Assembly (NCBI RefSeq): GCF_014851585.1
Contig: NZ_JACVAB010000002.1
Span: 1-64,000, forward strand
DNA: 64,000 nucleotides
Source: Agrobacterium sp. AGB01
GTDB lineage: Bacteria > Pseudomonadota > Alphaproteobacteria > Rhizobiales > Rhizobiaceae
Direction of reading: 5' to 3'
Under the pieces are notes generated by a model that worked only from the letters and a program-made list of their open reading frames with translations, was not told the DNA's origin and searched no databases. Below are positions 16,913 through 25,854 of the stretch, piece by piece. Both the position numbers and the translations under genes were made by a program. Numbering within the stretch: position 1 is the first letter of the stretch; each line of letters starts with the position of its first letter.

Positions 16913-17590
16913 GTGATAGAACTTTTAGCCGCACTGGCATTGTTCGTTGCCCTACATTCTATCCCTGCCGTGCCATCGGTGCGCAGCAAGCTGGTTGCAG
17001 CCATGGGCAGGCCTTCATATTTCGGTGTCTATTCTCTGGTGTCGCTGGCGGCCCTTGGCTGGGTTTTCCACGCGGCCCTGATGGTGGACTATATTCCCCT
17101 GTGGGACACCGCGCCCTGGCAAGCGCATATGACATTTCTTGCTGCGCCACTTGGGGTGTTTTTTGTTCTTGCTGGCCTGTGCAGCGTTAACCCGCTGTCC
17201 ATCTCGGTGCGGCAGGGAGAGAAAGCCGGGGCGATCGTCACTATTACCCGGCATCCGGTTTTATGGGGTTTTCTGTTCTGGTCAGCAGGGCATCTCGTTC
17301 CCAATGGTGACCTGCGGTCGCTGATCCTGTTTGGCGGTTTTGCCCTGTTTTCGCTCGGCGGAATTCCGATGATTGAAAAACGCGTCCGCAAGAGATTGGG
17401 ATCTGGCTGGGCTGAGGCGACAGCCCGTACCTCATCCATTCCTTTTGCGGCTTTGTTGTCCGGCAAGGTGAGACCAGCCTTTGATGCACCAATGCTGGTT
17501 GCTGCCGCTTTGACGGGACTTATCACATGGTGGTTGCTGGCTGGCGGTCACGCCGCGCTTTTCGGTGCCGACCCGATGCTTTACATGTAA
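16913..17590 (+). CDS. nnrU: NnrU family membrane protein
   Basis: A 225-residue inner-membrane protein of the NnrU family, distantly related to isoprenylcysteine methyltransferase-like and NnuR-type proteins. Family segments are ALHSIPAVPSVRSKLVAAMG, YFGVYSLVSLAALGWVF, ITRHPVLWGFLFWSAGH and GGIPMIEKRVRKRLG. It starts with GTG after GAGGATCCTGCC. In Rhodobacter sphaeroides nnrU is needed for normal nitrite and NO metabolism though its chemistry is unknown. It is the last gene of the short operon starting at 16735, under the shared box at 16656. Confidence 0.88.
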   Translation: MIELLAALALFVALHSIPAVPSVRSKLVAAMGRPSYFGVYSLVSLAALGWVFHAALMVDYIPLWDTAPWQAHMTFLAAPLGVFFVLAGLCSVNPLSISVRQGEKAGAIVTITRHPVLWGFLFWSAGHLVPNGDLRSLILFGGFALFSLGGIPMIEKRVRKRLGSGWAEATARTSSIPFAALLSGKVRPAFDAPMLVAAALTGLITWWLLAGGHAALFGADPMLYM

Positions 17591-17600
17591 TCGCAGGACT

Positions 17601-18191
17601 TCAGGAGGCCGCAATCACATGCGGCTCCCATGCTTTTGCCTGTGGCGACGCCGACAAACCAAGCTGGTCGATTGCGCGGGCGGCAAGTTGATCGACAATA
17701 TCAGCCACACTTTCCGGAAGATGGTAAAATGCCGGCACGGGCGGCATGATCATTGCGCCCATTTCTGTGGCCGCGCACATGTTGCGCAAATGGCCAAGGT
17801 GCAGCGGTGTTTCCCGTGCCATCAAAATCAGTTTGCGGCGCTCTTTCAAATGCACATCTGCTGCCCTGACAATCAAATTGTCGGAAAAGCCATGGGCGAT
17901 TGCCGCCAGTGTTCGCATGGAGCAGGGGGCAACAATCATGCCCGCCGTGTGGAAAGAACCGCTGGCGACAGCAGCGCCAATATTGGTGACCGGATGGTTG
18001 AAATGCGCCAGCGCCGAAATTCGCTCAATGGCGGCCGCGCCGACTTCATGCAGCAATGTTTGACGGGCAGAGGGCGAGATGACCAGATGGGTTTCTACTC
18101 CCCGCATGTCTGCAAGACGCTCAATGATGCGCACGGCAATAGCGGCGCCGGATGCACCGGTAATGCCAACAACGGCCCGTGACATGGTCAT
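17601..18191 (-). CDS. ubiX: Flavin prenyltransferase UbiX
   Basis: A 196-residue flavoprotein that joins dimethylallyl phosphate to FMN, making the prenylated flavin cofactor of UbiD. The N-terminal GITGASGAAIAVRIIERL holds the FMN site, and RTLAAIAHGFSDNLIVRAADV, ERRKLILMARETPLH and PPVPAFYH are family hallmarks. Its ATG overlaps the ubiD stop as ATGA, so the two are translationally coupled. Its 3' end is 10 bases from the end of nnrU on the other strand. Confidence 0.95.
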   Translation of the reverse strand: MTMSRAVVGITGASGAAIAVRIIERLADMRGVETHLVISPSARQTLLHEVGAAAIERISALAHFNHPVTNIGAAVASGSFHTAGMIVAPCSMRTLAAIAHGFSDNLIVRAADVHLKERRKLILMARETPLHLGHLRNMCAATEMGAMIMPPVPAFYHLPESVADIVDQLAARAIDQLGLSASPQAKAWEPHVIAAS

Positions 18192-19696
18192 GGTTTTTCT
18201 CCCAATCCGAGCTCACTCCACATGGCGTCGACTTTGGCAATCACATCTGGCGTCATCGACAGCACGCGGCCCCATTCCCGTTCTGTTTCACCTGGCAATT
18301 TGCGGGTGGCATCCAGTCCCATCTTGCCGCCAAGACCGGCCTTGGGAGAGGCGAAATCGAGATAATCAATGGGTGTGTTGTCGATGATCGTCACATCGCG
18401 TGAGGCGTCAAAACGCGTGGAAAGTGCCCAGATGACATCCTCCCATTGGCGAACATTGATATCCGGGTCCACAGCGATGATCAGTTTGACGTAATTGAAC
18501 TGCGGCAGCATGGACCACAGGCCCATCATGATGCGCTTGGCCTGACCGGGATATCGTTTGTCGATGGAAACGACGATGGCGCGGTAGGAACAGGCTTCCG
18601 GGGGCATCCACAGATCAACGATCTCGGCAAACTGTCGTTTGACCAGTGGCAGGAAGATTTCCAGCATCGCCTCACCCAGAACCGAGGGTTCGTCCGGAGG
18701 CCGACCGGTATAGGTCGAGAGATAGACTGGTTTCTGCCGCATGGTGATGGCAGACAGGGTCATGACGTGAAACGGTTCAACCGAGTTGTAATAACCGGTG
18801 TGGTCGCCATAGGGACCTTCTGCTGCCGTCTCATTCGCCGAGACGGTTCCCTCCAGAATGATTTCCGCATTGGCGGGGACCGGCATCGGAACCGTCACTG
18901 CCTGTGCGATACGGCTTCGCATGCCGCGCAGCAGGCCTGAAAAACCAAGCTCACTGATATGTTCCGGCAGGGGCATGACGGCCGCCAGAATGAGGGCTGG
19001 ATCGGCGCCGACCGCAATGGTAACCGGCATGTCCTCTCCACGATTTTGCCACATGCGGTGATGTCGTGCGCCACCACGGTGAGCGAGCCAGCGCATGATC
19101 AGCTGGTTCCGTCCCAGCACCTGCATACGGTAAATCCCGACATTGATGTCGCTTGGATCATCCGGTGACCGGGTGATCACAAGCGGCCAGGTTATCAGCG
19201 GCGCAGGTTCTCCCGGCCAGCACCATTGCACGGGTAATTTTCCGAGGTCGACCTCATCACCCTGCAGAACAATGTCCTGCACCGGTGCGCGCGCTACCTG
19301 TTTCAGGCGCATGGAAAATGCCGCCTGCAACATCGGCAATTTGTTCCATGCATCCTTGATGGAGTGTGGAGGGCGTGGCTCGCGCAGGTCGGCAAACCGT
19401 TCCGCCAGGGCTTTCAGGCCGCCGGTCTCAACTCCCATGCCCCATTCTATCCGTTGCTGCGTGCCGAACAGATTGGCCAGAAGCGGTATGTCATGCACCT
19501 TGCCGTCTGCGGCCACCGGCTTTTCAAACAGCAGGGCAGGCCCGCCATTTTGCAACACCCGGCGGTGAATTTCCGTGACCTCATGCACCAGCGACACGGG
19601 CTGTTCAATGCGCTTCAACTCACCACGTTGTTCTAGCATGGCAAGGAAGCCGCGCAGATCACCGGCGCGGGTCGGCGTGGGTTTTTTATCCATCAT
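18188..19696 (-). CDS. ubiD: UbiD decarboxylase (ubiquinone pathway)
   Basis: A 502-residue prenyl-FMN-dependent 3-octaprenyl-4-hydroxybenzoate decarboxylase. Marks are DLRGFLAMLEQRGELKRI, the substrate-side NVGIYRMQVLGRNQLIMRW, the EGPYGDHTGYY loop, LSTYTGRPPDEPSVLGEA and LIIAVDPDINVRQWEDV. Start MMDKK (19693 or 19696) is preferred over a longer frame. UbiD with UbiX serves ubiquinone synthesis. Together with the divergent ubiTUV genes it forms a set suited to anaerobic ubiquinone supply for denitrification. The box at 19731 lies so close that a class II start would fall on the ATG, suggesting a leaderless transcript or another geometry on this side. Confidence 0.94.
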   Translation of the reverse strand: MMDKKPTPTRAGDLRGFLAMLEQRGELKRIEQPVSLVHEVTEIHRRVLQNGGPALLFEKPVAADGKVHDIPLLANLFGTQQRIEWGMGVETGGLKALAERFADLREPRPPHSIKDAWNKLPMLQAAFSMRLKQVARAPVQDIVLQGDEVDLGKLPVQWCWPGEPAPLITWPLVITRSPDDPSDINVGIYRMQVLGRNQLIMRWLAHRGGARHHRMWQNRGEDMPVTIAVGADPALILAAVMPLPEHISELGFSGLLRGMRSRIAQAVTVPMPVPANAEIILEGTVSANETAAEGPYGDHTGYYNSVEPFHVMTLSAITMRQKPVYLSTYTGRPPDEPSVLGEAMLEIFLPLVKRQFAEIVDLWMPPEACSYRAIVVSIDKRYPGQAKRIMMGLWSMLPQFNYVKLIIAVDPDINVRQWEDVIWALSTRFDASRDVTIIDNTPIDYLDFASPKAGLGGKMGLDATRKLPGETEREWGRVLSMTPDVIAKVDAMWSELGLGEKP

Positions 19697-19730
19697 GTGT
19701 TCTGTCTGGCGGCTGCAAATCATTCTGTCT

Positions 19731-19744
19731 TTGCGCTCGGTCAA
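19731..19744. promoter_or_regulatory. NnrR/FNR-type box between ubiD and ubiT
   Basis: TTGCGCTCGGTCAA with outer T and A (TTTGCG...TCAAA) lies in the 109-base gap of the divergent ubiXD and ubiTUV genes. Its centre would place a class II start near 19779 for ubiT with a 27-base leader. Confidence 0.68.
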
Positions 19745-19805
19745 ACGGATTTGCGTCCGGTGCGGTTAGTTTGCCGCACACTGGTCCATAGAGTTAGAGA
19801 CGCCC

Positions 19806-20318
19806 ATGATGACTTTTCCAACCGCTCTTGCGAAACCGATGCGCTATCTGCCGCTGCCGATTGTGCAGCGCGTGACCGCGCTGATGCTGACGCAAATCAT
19901 GAAGCAACATCCTGATCTGTTTGGCCGCCTCGCAGAGCATCGCAACAAACATTATGCGTTTCTGCCAAGCGACCTGCCGTTTGCTTTTTTGGTTCATCCG
20001 GCCCGACCCTCGATCACCGTCAGCCGTAAAAGCCGTTACTTGAAAGCGGACGCGTCGGTCACGGGACCGCTGTTCATGCTGCTTGCGCTGATGGAGGGAC
20101 GGCAAGATGCGGATGCACTTTTCTTCTCGCGTGATTTGACGGTCACCGGAGACATGGAGGCCATGCTGGCGCTCAGAAATGCGCTGGATGACAGCGGTGT
20201 CGATCTGCCACACGATCTGGGCAGCATTGCCGGGCCGCTTGGTCCGTGGGTGACCAAGGCTGCAAGCAACCTGCGTGGGCGCATCCTGTCAGAAGGCGGG
20301 GGTGCGGCATGGAACTGA
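19806..20318 (+). CDS. ubiT: UbiT, SCP2-domain lipid carrier for anaerobic ubiquinone synthesis
   Basis: A 170-residue protein with an SCP2 lipid-binding domain (about 40-140). It carries segments typical of UbiT/YhbT: LPFAFLVHPARPSITVS, ASVTGPLFMLLALMEGRQDADALFFSRDLTVTGD-like core and the acidic LDDSGVDLP. UbiT is an accessory factor that binds prenylated intermediates in the O2-independent route. It starts the ubiTUV operon and overlaps ubiU by ten bases. The tandem ATG ATG leaves the exact start uncertain by one codon. Confidence 0.9.
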   Translation: MMTFPTALAKPMRYLPLPIVQRVTALMLTQIMKQHPDLFGRLAEHRNKHYAFLPSDLPFAFLVHPARPSITVSRKSRYLKADASVTGPLFMLLALMEGRQDADALFFSRDLTVTGDMEAMLALRNALDDSGVDLPHDLGSIAGPLGPWVTKAASNLRGRILSEGGGAAWN

Positions 20319-21286
20319 TCTGTCCTGCAGGAACACCCGCCGCCTTTCGTGAGGCCGTCGATGCGGGGGCTGATGCCGTGTATTGCGGTTTCCGTGACGA
20401 GACCAATGCCCGCAATTTTCCGGGCCTGAATTTTTCGCGTGAAGAACTGGCGGACGCGATTGTCTATGCCCGCAAACATGGCACACAGACCTTCGTGGCA
20501 CTCAACACCTTTATGCGGGCAGGCAGCGAGGAGATCTGGTATCGGGCTGCGGCCGATGCGGTCAAGGCCGGCGCCGATGCGCTTATTCTTGCCGATTTCG
20601 GTTTGATGGCCCACGTCGCGGAAACATTCCCGGAGCAGCGTATCCATGTGTCGGTACAGGCCTCCGCTTCCAATGCGGATGCCGTCAACTTTCTTGTCGA
20701 TGCATTCGGGGCGAAACGGGTTGTGCTGCCACGAACCTTGACCATTCCGGATATTGCCCGTTTGGCACGGCAGATCCGCTGCGAAATCGAAATCTTTGTA
20801 TTTGGCGGTCTGTGCGTCATGGCGGAAGGGCGCTGTTCGCTCTCGTCCTATGCCACGGGAAAGTCGCCGAACATGAATGGTGTCTGCTCTCCGGCCAGCC
20901 ACGTGCGTTACCGGCAGGACGGCAAGGACCTGGTGTCCGAGCTTGGCGACTACACCATCAACCGTTTCCCGGATGGTGAGGCGGCGGGTTACCCGACCCT
21001 GTGCAAGGGCCGTTTCGATGTGGCCGATGACAAGGGGTATGCCTTTGAAGACCCGGTCTCACTTGATGTAATGGATCAGATTGACGCCCTGCGCGATGCC
21101 GGCGTCAGCGCGCTGAAAATCGAAGGCAGACAACGTGGCAAGGCCTATGTGGCCGAGGTTGTGTCCACCCTTCGCAAGGCACTGGATGCCAGCGCCGATG
21201 AACGCGGCAAACTTCTGTCGCGGCTCAGGCTTTTGAGTGAAGGCCAGCGCACCACGTCGGGCGCATACGAAAAACGCTGGAGATAA
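20309..21286 (+). CDS. ubiU: UbiU, U32-family anaerobic hydroxylase subunit
   Basis: A 325-residue protein of the U32 peptidase family. Four cysteines at 169, 176, 193 and 232 (GGLCVMAEGRC, NGVCSP, YPTLCKGRF) match the 4Fe-4S ligands reported for E. coli UbiU, at the same numbers. With UbiV it hydroxylates the ubiquinone ring without O2, using prephenate as oxygen donor. The start MELICPAGTP at 20309 overlaps ubiT and is the conserved family start. Confidence 0.95.
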   Translation: MELICPAGTPAAFREAVDAGADAVYCGFRDETNARNFPGLNFSREELADAIVYARKHGTQTFVALNTFMRAGSEEIWYRAAADAVKAGADALILADFGLMAHVAETFPEQRIHVSVQASASNADAVNFLVDAFGAKRVVLPRTLTIPDIARLARQIRCEIEIFVFGGLCVMAEGRCSLSSYATGKSPNMNGVCSPASHVRYRQDGKDLVSELGDYTINRFPDGEAAGYPTLCKGRFDVADDKGYAFEDPVSLDVMDQIDALRDAGVSALKIEGRQRGKAYVAEVVSTLRKALDASADERGKLLSRLRLLSEGQRTTSGAYEKRWR

Positions 21287-21290
21287 TGGC

Positions 21291-22223
21291 ATGTCACAAA
21301 TACCAACGCTGACGCTTGGGCCCGTTCTCTATTTGTGGGAAGGGGAAAAGTGGCGTGATTTTTATTTCCGCATCGCTGATGAGGCACCGGTTACCCAGGT
21401 TTTTCTGGGTGAAACCGTCTGTTCCAAGCGCTTCCACTTTACCGAACCGCATCTGGCCGAGGTTATCGAACGGCTGGAAAATGCCGGCAAACAGATTGTT
21501 CTGTCGACTCTTGCCTTGGTGACGCTGGAGCGCGAAAGCCGCCATGTTCGTGGCCTGATTGCCGATAGTCCTTACCCTGTGGAAGCAAACGACCTTTCGG
21601 CCTTGGGCATGTTGCGCGGCACGCCGCATGTTATTGGTCCAATGGTCAATGTGTATAATGCTGCGACGGCGCGGCTGCTGGCCTCGCGTGGCGCCACCGC
21701 GATCTGTCTGCCGCCCGAGTTGCCGGTGGAATCGGTCAATCGCATTGTTGCTGACACGCCTGATGTTGAGTTTGAGGTATTTGCATTCGGCCGCATGCCG
21801 CTGGCCATTTCGGCGCGCTGTGCCCATGCCCGTTCTAAGGGCAATATCAAGGATAATTGCCAGTTTGTCTGCAAGGATGATCCGGATGGTCTAGCGGTCA
21901 AGACACTTGATCAGCAGTCGTTTCTGGCGCTGAACGGTGTGCAGACCGTATCGCATACCTGCCAGTCGTTGCTTGGAGAATTGCATGATTTGGCGCAGGC
22001 GGGTGTTTCCCGTTTCCGTCTATCGCCGCAGGACTGTGACATGGTGGCGGTTGCCAGGATCTATGATGATGTGCTGGCTGGTCGGTGCGACGCCGATGAT
22101 GGCATCGAGCAGATGCAGCGCATCTATGCCGGCGTGCCGCTTTCCAACGGCTTCCATCACGGACGCGAGGGTGCCGCATGGGTTGCCCGCGCCCGCAACA
22201 CGGCCCATGGAGCAAACCTCTGA
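21291..22223 (+). CDS. ubiV: UbiV, U32-family anaerobic hydroxylase subunit
   Basis: A 310-residue partner of UbiU. Cysteines at about 44, 177, 190 and 194 (GETVCSKRF, ISARCAHARSKG, KDNCQFVCKDD) form the second 4Fe-4S set. The start MSQIPTLTLGPVLYLWEGEK lies four bases after the ubiU stop. The UbiUV heterodimer acts in the three ring hydroxylations of the O2-independent route. The gene stop overlaps the start of the next small gene (TGATG), indicating coupling. Confidence 0.95.
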   Translation: MSQIPTLTLGPVLYLWEGEKWRDFYFRIADEAPVTQVFLGETVCSKRFHFTEPHLAEVIERLENAGKQIVLSTLALVTLERESRHVRGLIADSPYPVEANDLSALGMLRGTPHVIGPMVNVYNAATARLLASRGATAICLPPELPVESVNRIVADTPDVEFEVFAFGRMPLAISARCAHARSKGNIKDNCQFVCKDDPDGLAVKTLDQQSFLALNGVQTVSHTCQSLLGELHDLAQAGVSRFRLSPQDCDMVAVARIYDDVLAGRCDADDGIEQMQRIYAGVPLSNGFHHGREGAAWVARARNTAHGANL

Positions 22224-22606
22224 TGATCAACACAAAAGACCCGGTTGAAAAAATGCAGCCGAGAACCCTAAGCGTGAGCGACATTCCCGACGCCATTCAT
22301 CTGGTGCGCAGTATCGTCATGAAAAGTGCGCTGGATTGTGAGTGCCGCGACACGGTGGACGCTGCCCTGCAGCAGCTTGAGTCGTTCGAGCAGCAGCGCA
22401 ATCAGGCAAGACTGCTGGTGATGGCGCGTGAGGAGCGCCGCAAGATCGGTATCCTCCTGGATATGCTGGGGGATTTTGCCGAGGATGACGAGACGGACAG
22501 CGGCATTATCGAAGCGGCCAGCCTGCTGTTTGCAGACATTGCAGCTGCCGCGCAGGAGGGCTCCCGAATTCTCAAGGAAATCACCTCGCCAGAAACATGC
22601 GTCTAA
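22223..22606 (+). CDS. Uncharacterised helical protein in the ubiTUV operon
   Basis: A 127-residue protein not recognised as a known family. It starts MINTKDPVEKMQPRTL; its ATG overlaps the ubiV stop by one base, so it is coupled to ubiV. Most of it is predicted helix, with a Cys pair in KSALDCECRD, a charged helix (QQRNQARLLVMAREERRKIG) and an acidic loop (GDFAEDDETDSG). There is no signal peptide or membrane segment. Operon position suggests a role in anaerobic ubiquinone synthesis or in iron-sulphur loading of UbiUV. That is inference only. Confidence 0.7.
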   Translation: MINTKDPVEKMQPRTLSVSDIPDAIHLVRSIVMKSALDCECRDTVDAALQQLESFEQQRNQARLLVMAREERRKIGILLDMLGDFAEDDETDSGIIEAASLLFADIAAAAQEGSRILKEITSPETCV

Positions 22607-22627
22607 TTGTCATGTTTTCTCCGCTGT

Positions 22628-22641
22628 TTGATCCAGAGCAA
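22628..22641 (+). promoter_or_regulatory. FNR/NnrR-type box upstream of TonB receptor
   Basis: TTGATCCAGAGCAA with outer T and A has an FNR-like TTGAT left half. Its centre (22634.5) predicts a class II start near 22676, 29 bases before the receptor ATG. It links the transport operon to the low-oxygen or NO regulon. Confidence 0.65.
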
Positions 22642-22704
22642 AGAGCGGGTACTTGCAAAATGTCATCTCCGGGACAGTAAAGTCTATCAAGGGATGAATG
22701 GCAT

Positions 22705-24855
22705 ATGCGCTTGTCGGGGACGGGGTTATTTACGGTAACGGCATTGCTTGCCGCCGGGGTTTCGAGTGTTGCGTTGGCACAATCGGCAGCGCCCGGCTCT
22801 ACGACAGTTCTGGACACGATCACGGTTGAAGGCAAAACATTGTCGGGCGTGGAGCAGGCGCGCAGACGCCTAAAGGCCATTCCGGGCGGGGTGTCTTCTA
22901 TTCGGCCGCAGGCGGATGCCGGTCCAGCCGTGCCGACATTGGCCCAAGCCCTGTCTTCCGCTCCCGGCGTTGTTGTTCAACGGTTCTTCGGTGGCAATGA
23001 CCAACCGCGTGTCCAGATCCGTGGTTCCGGTCTCCAACAAAACCCGGTTGAACGCGGTATTCTGGTGCTGAAAGATGGCCTGCCAATCAACCGCGCCGAT
23101 GGCTCTTATATTGTCGGCCTGGCCAATCCGGGGCAGGCCAGTCTCATTGAAGTCTACCGTGGTTACACAGCAAACCGTCTGGGTGCGAGTGTGCTGGGTG
23201 GGGCGATCAATTTCGCTTCGCCGGTCGAAAAGGGCACAACGATTTCCGCAGGCGGTGGCAGCTTTGGGCAGGCCGATGTTTCCGCAAGAACCGGTTTTGA
23301 CGGCGAACGTTTTGCAGCCGGATTTTATGCCGATGTCAGCCGCCGCGACGGTTTCCGCGATTACAACGACTCTCGTCGGGTTAATGTCGGCGGCGTGGTG
23401 GAAGCCGAGCTTTCCGACATCGTGAAAACCCGTCTCTTTGCCAGCTATACCGATCTTGGTTTTGATGTGGCTGGACCGCTGAACAAGACCGCGATGGAGG
23501 CCAATCCACAACAGGTTTCACCGGGTCCACCCACCAGTCAGGGACCCAATGTCATCCGCGACAAACCGCGTCGTGAAGCCAGCCAGTTCCTGATCGGCTC
23601 TCGTACATCAATCGAATTGGAAGAACATCTTTTCGATATTGGTCTCGGCTACACCTACACCAAGGACATGTTCCGCTTTCCGGTTTCGAGTGGCGTAAGA
23701 CGCACCGAAGGTGGCGATGTGACCGGCCTGTTGCGTTACGCCTATCAGCCGGATGCTTCTGCCCTGTTGCCGCTGTTTGAAACATCCGTGCAGTACACGG
23801 TCGGCTCGTCGGACCGCACCTACAATATCAATCGCGCCGGTGGTGATGGACCGGCTTTCTTCAGCAATGATCTCGATGCTTCGACGTTATCGTTGAATGC
23901 CGGATTGAACATCCCGCTGTCGGATACGGTGACGCTGTCGCCTTCCTTGTCCTACACCTATGCAACGCGTGACAGTAAGGATCTCTGGGCGGCAGCAACG
24001 CGGCCACGTCTGACCTATGGTGCCGGTGGTGGTGTCCTGTCGAATGTGGCCGCTCTCGATACCAGCTATGAGCGCAGCTACAGCGGCTGGTCACCGGCCC
24101 TTGCTGCAAGCTGGCGGCCAGATGAAAACAACATGCTGTTTGCCGCGTTGAGCCGCAGCTTTGAACCACCGACCCATGATGATCTGCTCGGCACCACCGG
24201 CGGCACACCGAACGCCTCGCCAACAGGCTTTTCGACACCTGATCTCGACGCGCAAACCGCAACAACGGTGGAGATGGGTTGGCGCGGCAAACGTGGCCTG
24301 TGGACCTTCGATGCGACGGCCTATTATTCCTGGGTCGACAATGAGCTGTTGAGCCTGCGCGATAGCAGTGGTTCTTTGCTGGCGGCTTTCAATGCCGACA
24401 ACACGACCCATGCCGGCCTTGAACTTGGTGTGTCCAGCGAAATCATCGACGGGTTGACGGCACGCATGGCCTATGTGCTGCAGGACTTTCGGTTCCATGA
24501 TGATCCGGTGCGTGGCAACAACCGACTGGCCGGCGCACCGCGCCATGTCGTCAATCTGGCCCTGCAATATGCGCTGACTGAGCAGTGGGACATCGGTGCA
24601 GCCTTGCAGTGGGTGCCCTCCAAAACGCCGGTCGATAACATGAATACGGTGTTTGCCGATCCTTACGTCGTTGTCGATGTGAAGAGCGAATATCGCATCA
24701 ACGAAACGCTGTCGGTCTATGGCGCAGTCACCAATGTCTTCGACAAGACCTATGCCTCCTCCACGCTTATTCTTGATCAGGCAAGCGCCGGTCAGGCGGT
24801 TTACCTGCCGGGTGATGGACGTGCGTTTTATGCCGGCATCAAGGCACGTTTCTAA
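22705..24855 (+). CDS. TonB-dependent outer-membrane receptor
   Basis: A 716-residue outer-membrane transporter. A signal peptide (about 1-25, ending ALAQ) is followed by a TonB-box-like VLDTITVEG, a plug domain (about 60-165: PGVVVQRFFGGNDQPRVQIRG, LGASVLGGAINFAS) and a 22-strand barrel ending in FYAGIKARF with terminal Phe. It imports a substrate too large or scarce for porins using TonB energy. It heads an operon with a binding protein, permease, ATPase and NnrS. Copper or another metal chelate is an attractive cargo because NirK and NnrS need copper, and P. stutzeri NosA is a precedent. Nothing in the sequence proves it. Confidence 0.9.
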   Translation: MRLSGTGLFTVTALLAAGVSSVALAQSAAPGSTTVLDTITVEGKTLSGVEQARRRLKAIPGGVSSIRPQADAGPAVPTLAQALSSAPGVVVQRFFGGNDQPRVQIRGSGLQQNPVERGILVLKDGLPINRADGSYIVGLANPGQASLIEVYRGYTANRLGASVLGGAINFASPVEKGTTISAGGGSFGQADVSARTGFDGERFAAGFYADVSRRDGFRDYNDSRRVNVGGVVEAELSDIVKTRLFASYTDLGFDVAGPLNKTAMEANPQQVSPGPPTSQGPNVIRDKPRREASQFLIGSRTSIELEEHLFDIGLGYTYTKDMFRFPVSSGVRRTEGGDVTGLLRYAYQPDASALLPLFETSVQYTVGSSDRTYNINRAGGDGPAFFSNDLDASTLSLNAGLNIPLSDTVTLSPSLSYTYATRDSKDLWAAATRPRLTYGAGGGVLSNVAALDTSYERSYSGWSPALAASWRPDENNMLFAALSRSFEPPTHDDLLGTTGGTPNASPTGFSTPDLDAQTATTVEMGWRGKRGLWTFDATAYYSWVDNELLSLRDSSGSLLAAFNADNTTHAGLELGVSSEIIDGLTARMAYVLQDFRFHDDPVRGNNRLAGAPRHVVNLALQYALTEQWDIGAALQWVPSKTPVDNMNTVFADPYVVVDVKSEYRINETLSVYGAVTNVFDKTYASSTLILDQASAGQAVYLPGDGRAFYAGIKARF

Positions 24856-24870
24856 CGAAAGGACGGGATC

Positions 24871-25854
24871 ATGACTTTGCTTACACGCCGCCAAACCCTT
24901 TCGGCACTGTCAGCTTTTACGGTCACCGGTCTTGCCGCACCCTCGCTGTTGAGGGCTGAGGCACCGCTGACCTTTTATGGCCCACCGGCGGCACCATCGG
25001 CCGTGCTTGCCCATGCGGTTAAGGGTGGCTTCCTGAACGAGGTTGCGCCGGGGGCGATCTTCAAGGCGTGGAAAACGCCGGATGAAATGCGAGCAGCCGT
25101 TGCTTCCGGTTCGATGGGGGCGGTCGTCATGCCAAGTTACGGCGCGGCCAATCTTCACAATCGCGGGCTGGGCATCGGTTTCCTGAACGTGCTGACCACC
25201 GGCCTCCTCTACATCGTGTCGAAAGACGAAACGCTGACGACACTGGAAAGCCTGAAAGGTAAGACAGTTGCCTTACCGTTCAAGAACGACATGCCCGACA
25301 TCGTGCTGGCCCGACTGATCGCAGAACAGGGCATCAAGCCAGGGGAAATCGCACTTGAATATGCCGCTTCTCTGCCGCAAGCCGTGCAGCTGCTGTTGAC
25401 GGGCAGGGTGGATGCCGCGCTGCTCAGCGAACCAGCGGCAACCGCCGTACTGATCAAGGCCAAATCCTTCTTCATGACCGTGCACCGCACCATTGATGTT
25501 CAGAAAGAATGGGCCAAGGTCTCGGGCAAGGCTGAAATTCCACAGGCGGGTTTGGCGCTGACATCGGAGTTTCAGCAGAAACTTGGCAAGGCCGGCATCG
25601 CGGCATTGCAGACGGGTATCGAGACGGCGCTGGCAAGTGCCATTGCCAATCCGCAGACCGCCGCAGATGCCGCTGCCGATACGCTGGGCTTCCCGGCTGA
25701 CATTATCGCGGCTTCCTTCCCGACCAGCCATCTGTCGGCTTTGAAAGCCAGTGCGGCACGGGCTGATCTCGAAGCCTTCTATGATGAGCTTGCGAAGGCC
25801 AACCCTGCCATTATCGACGGTAAAAAGCCGGATGACAGCTTCTATCTGGTGTGA
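24871..25854 (+). CDS. NitT/TauT-type ABC substrate-binding protein
   Basis: A 327-residue periplasmic binding protein of the NMT1/TauA-like family. The N-terminus LLTRRQTLSALSAFTVTGLA reads as a Tat-type signal. Binding-protein features include FYGPPAAPSAVLAHAV, MGAVVMPSYGAANLHNRG, LKGKTVALPF and GRVDAALLSEPAA. It lies 15 bases after the TonB receptor and its stop overlaps a GTG start of the permease. Family members bind nitrate, sulfonates, thiamine precursors and other small molecules; the ligand here is unknown. The pairing with a TonB receptor argues against simple nitrate, which passes porins. Confidence 0.87.
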   Translation: MTLLTRRQTLSALSAFTVTGLAAPSLLRAEAPLTFYGPPAAPSAVLAHAVKGGFLNEVAPGAIFKAWKTPDEMRAAVASGSMGAVVMPSYGAANLHNRGLGIGFLNVLTTGLLYIVSKDETLTTLESLKGKTVALPFKNDMPDIVLARLIAEQGIKPGEIALEYAASLPQAVQLLLTGRVDAALLSEPAATAVLIKAKSFFMTVHRTIDVQKEWAKVSGKAEIPQAGLALTSEFQQKLGKAGIAALQTGIETALASAIANPQTAADAAADTLGFPADIIAASFPTSHLSALKASAARADLEAFYDELAKANPAIIDGKKPDDSFYLV

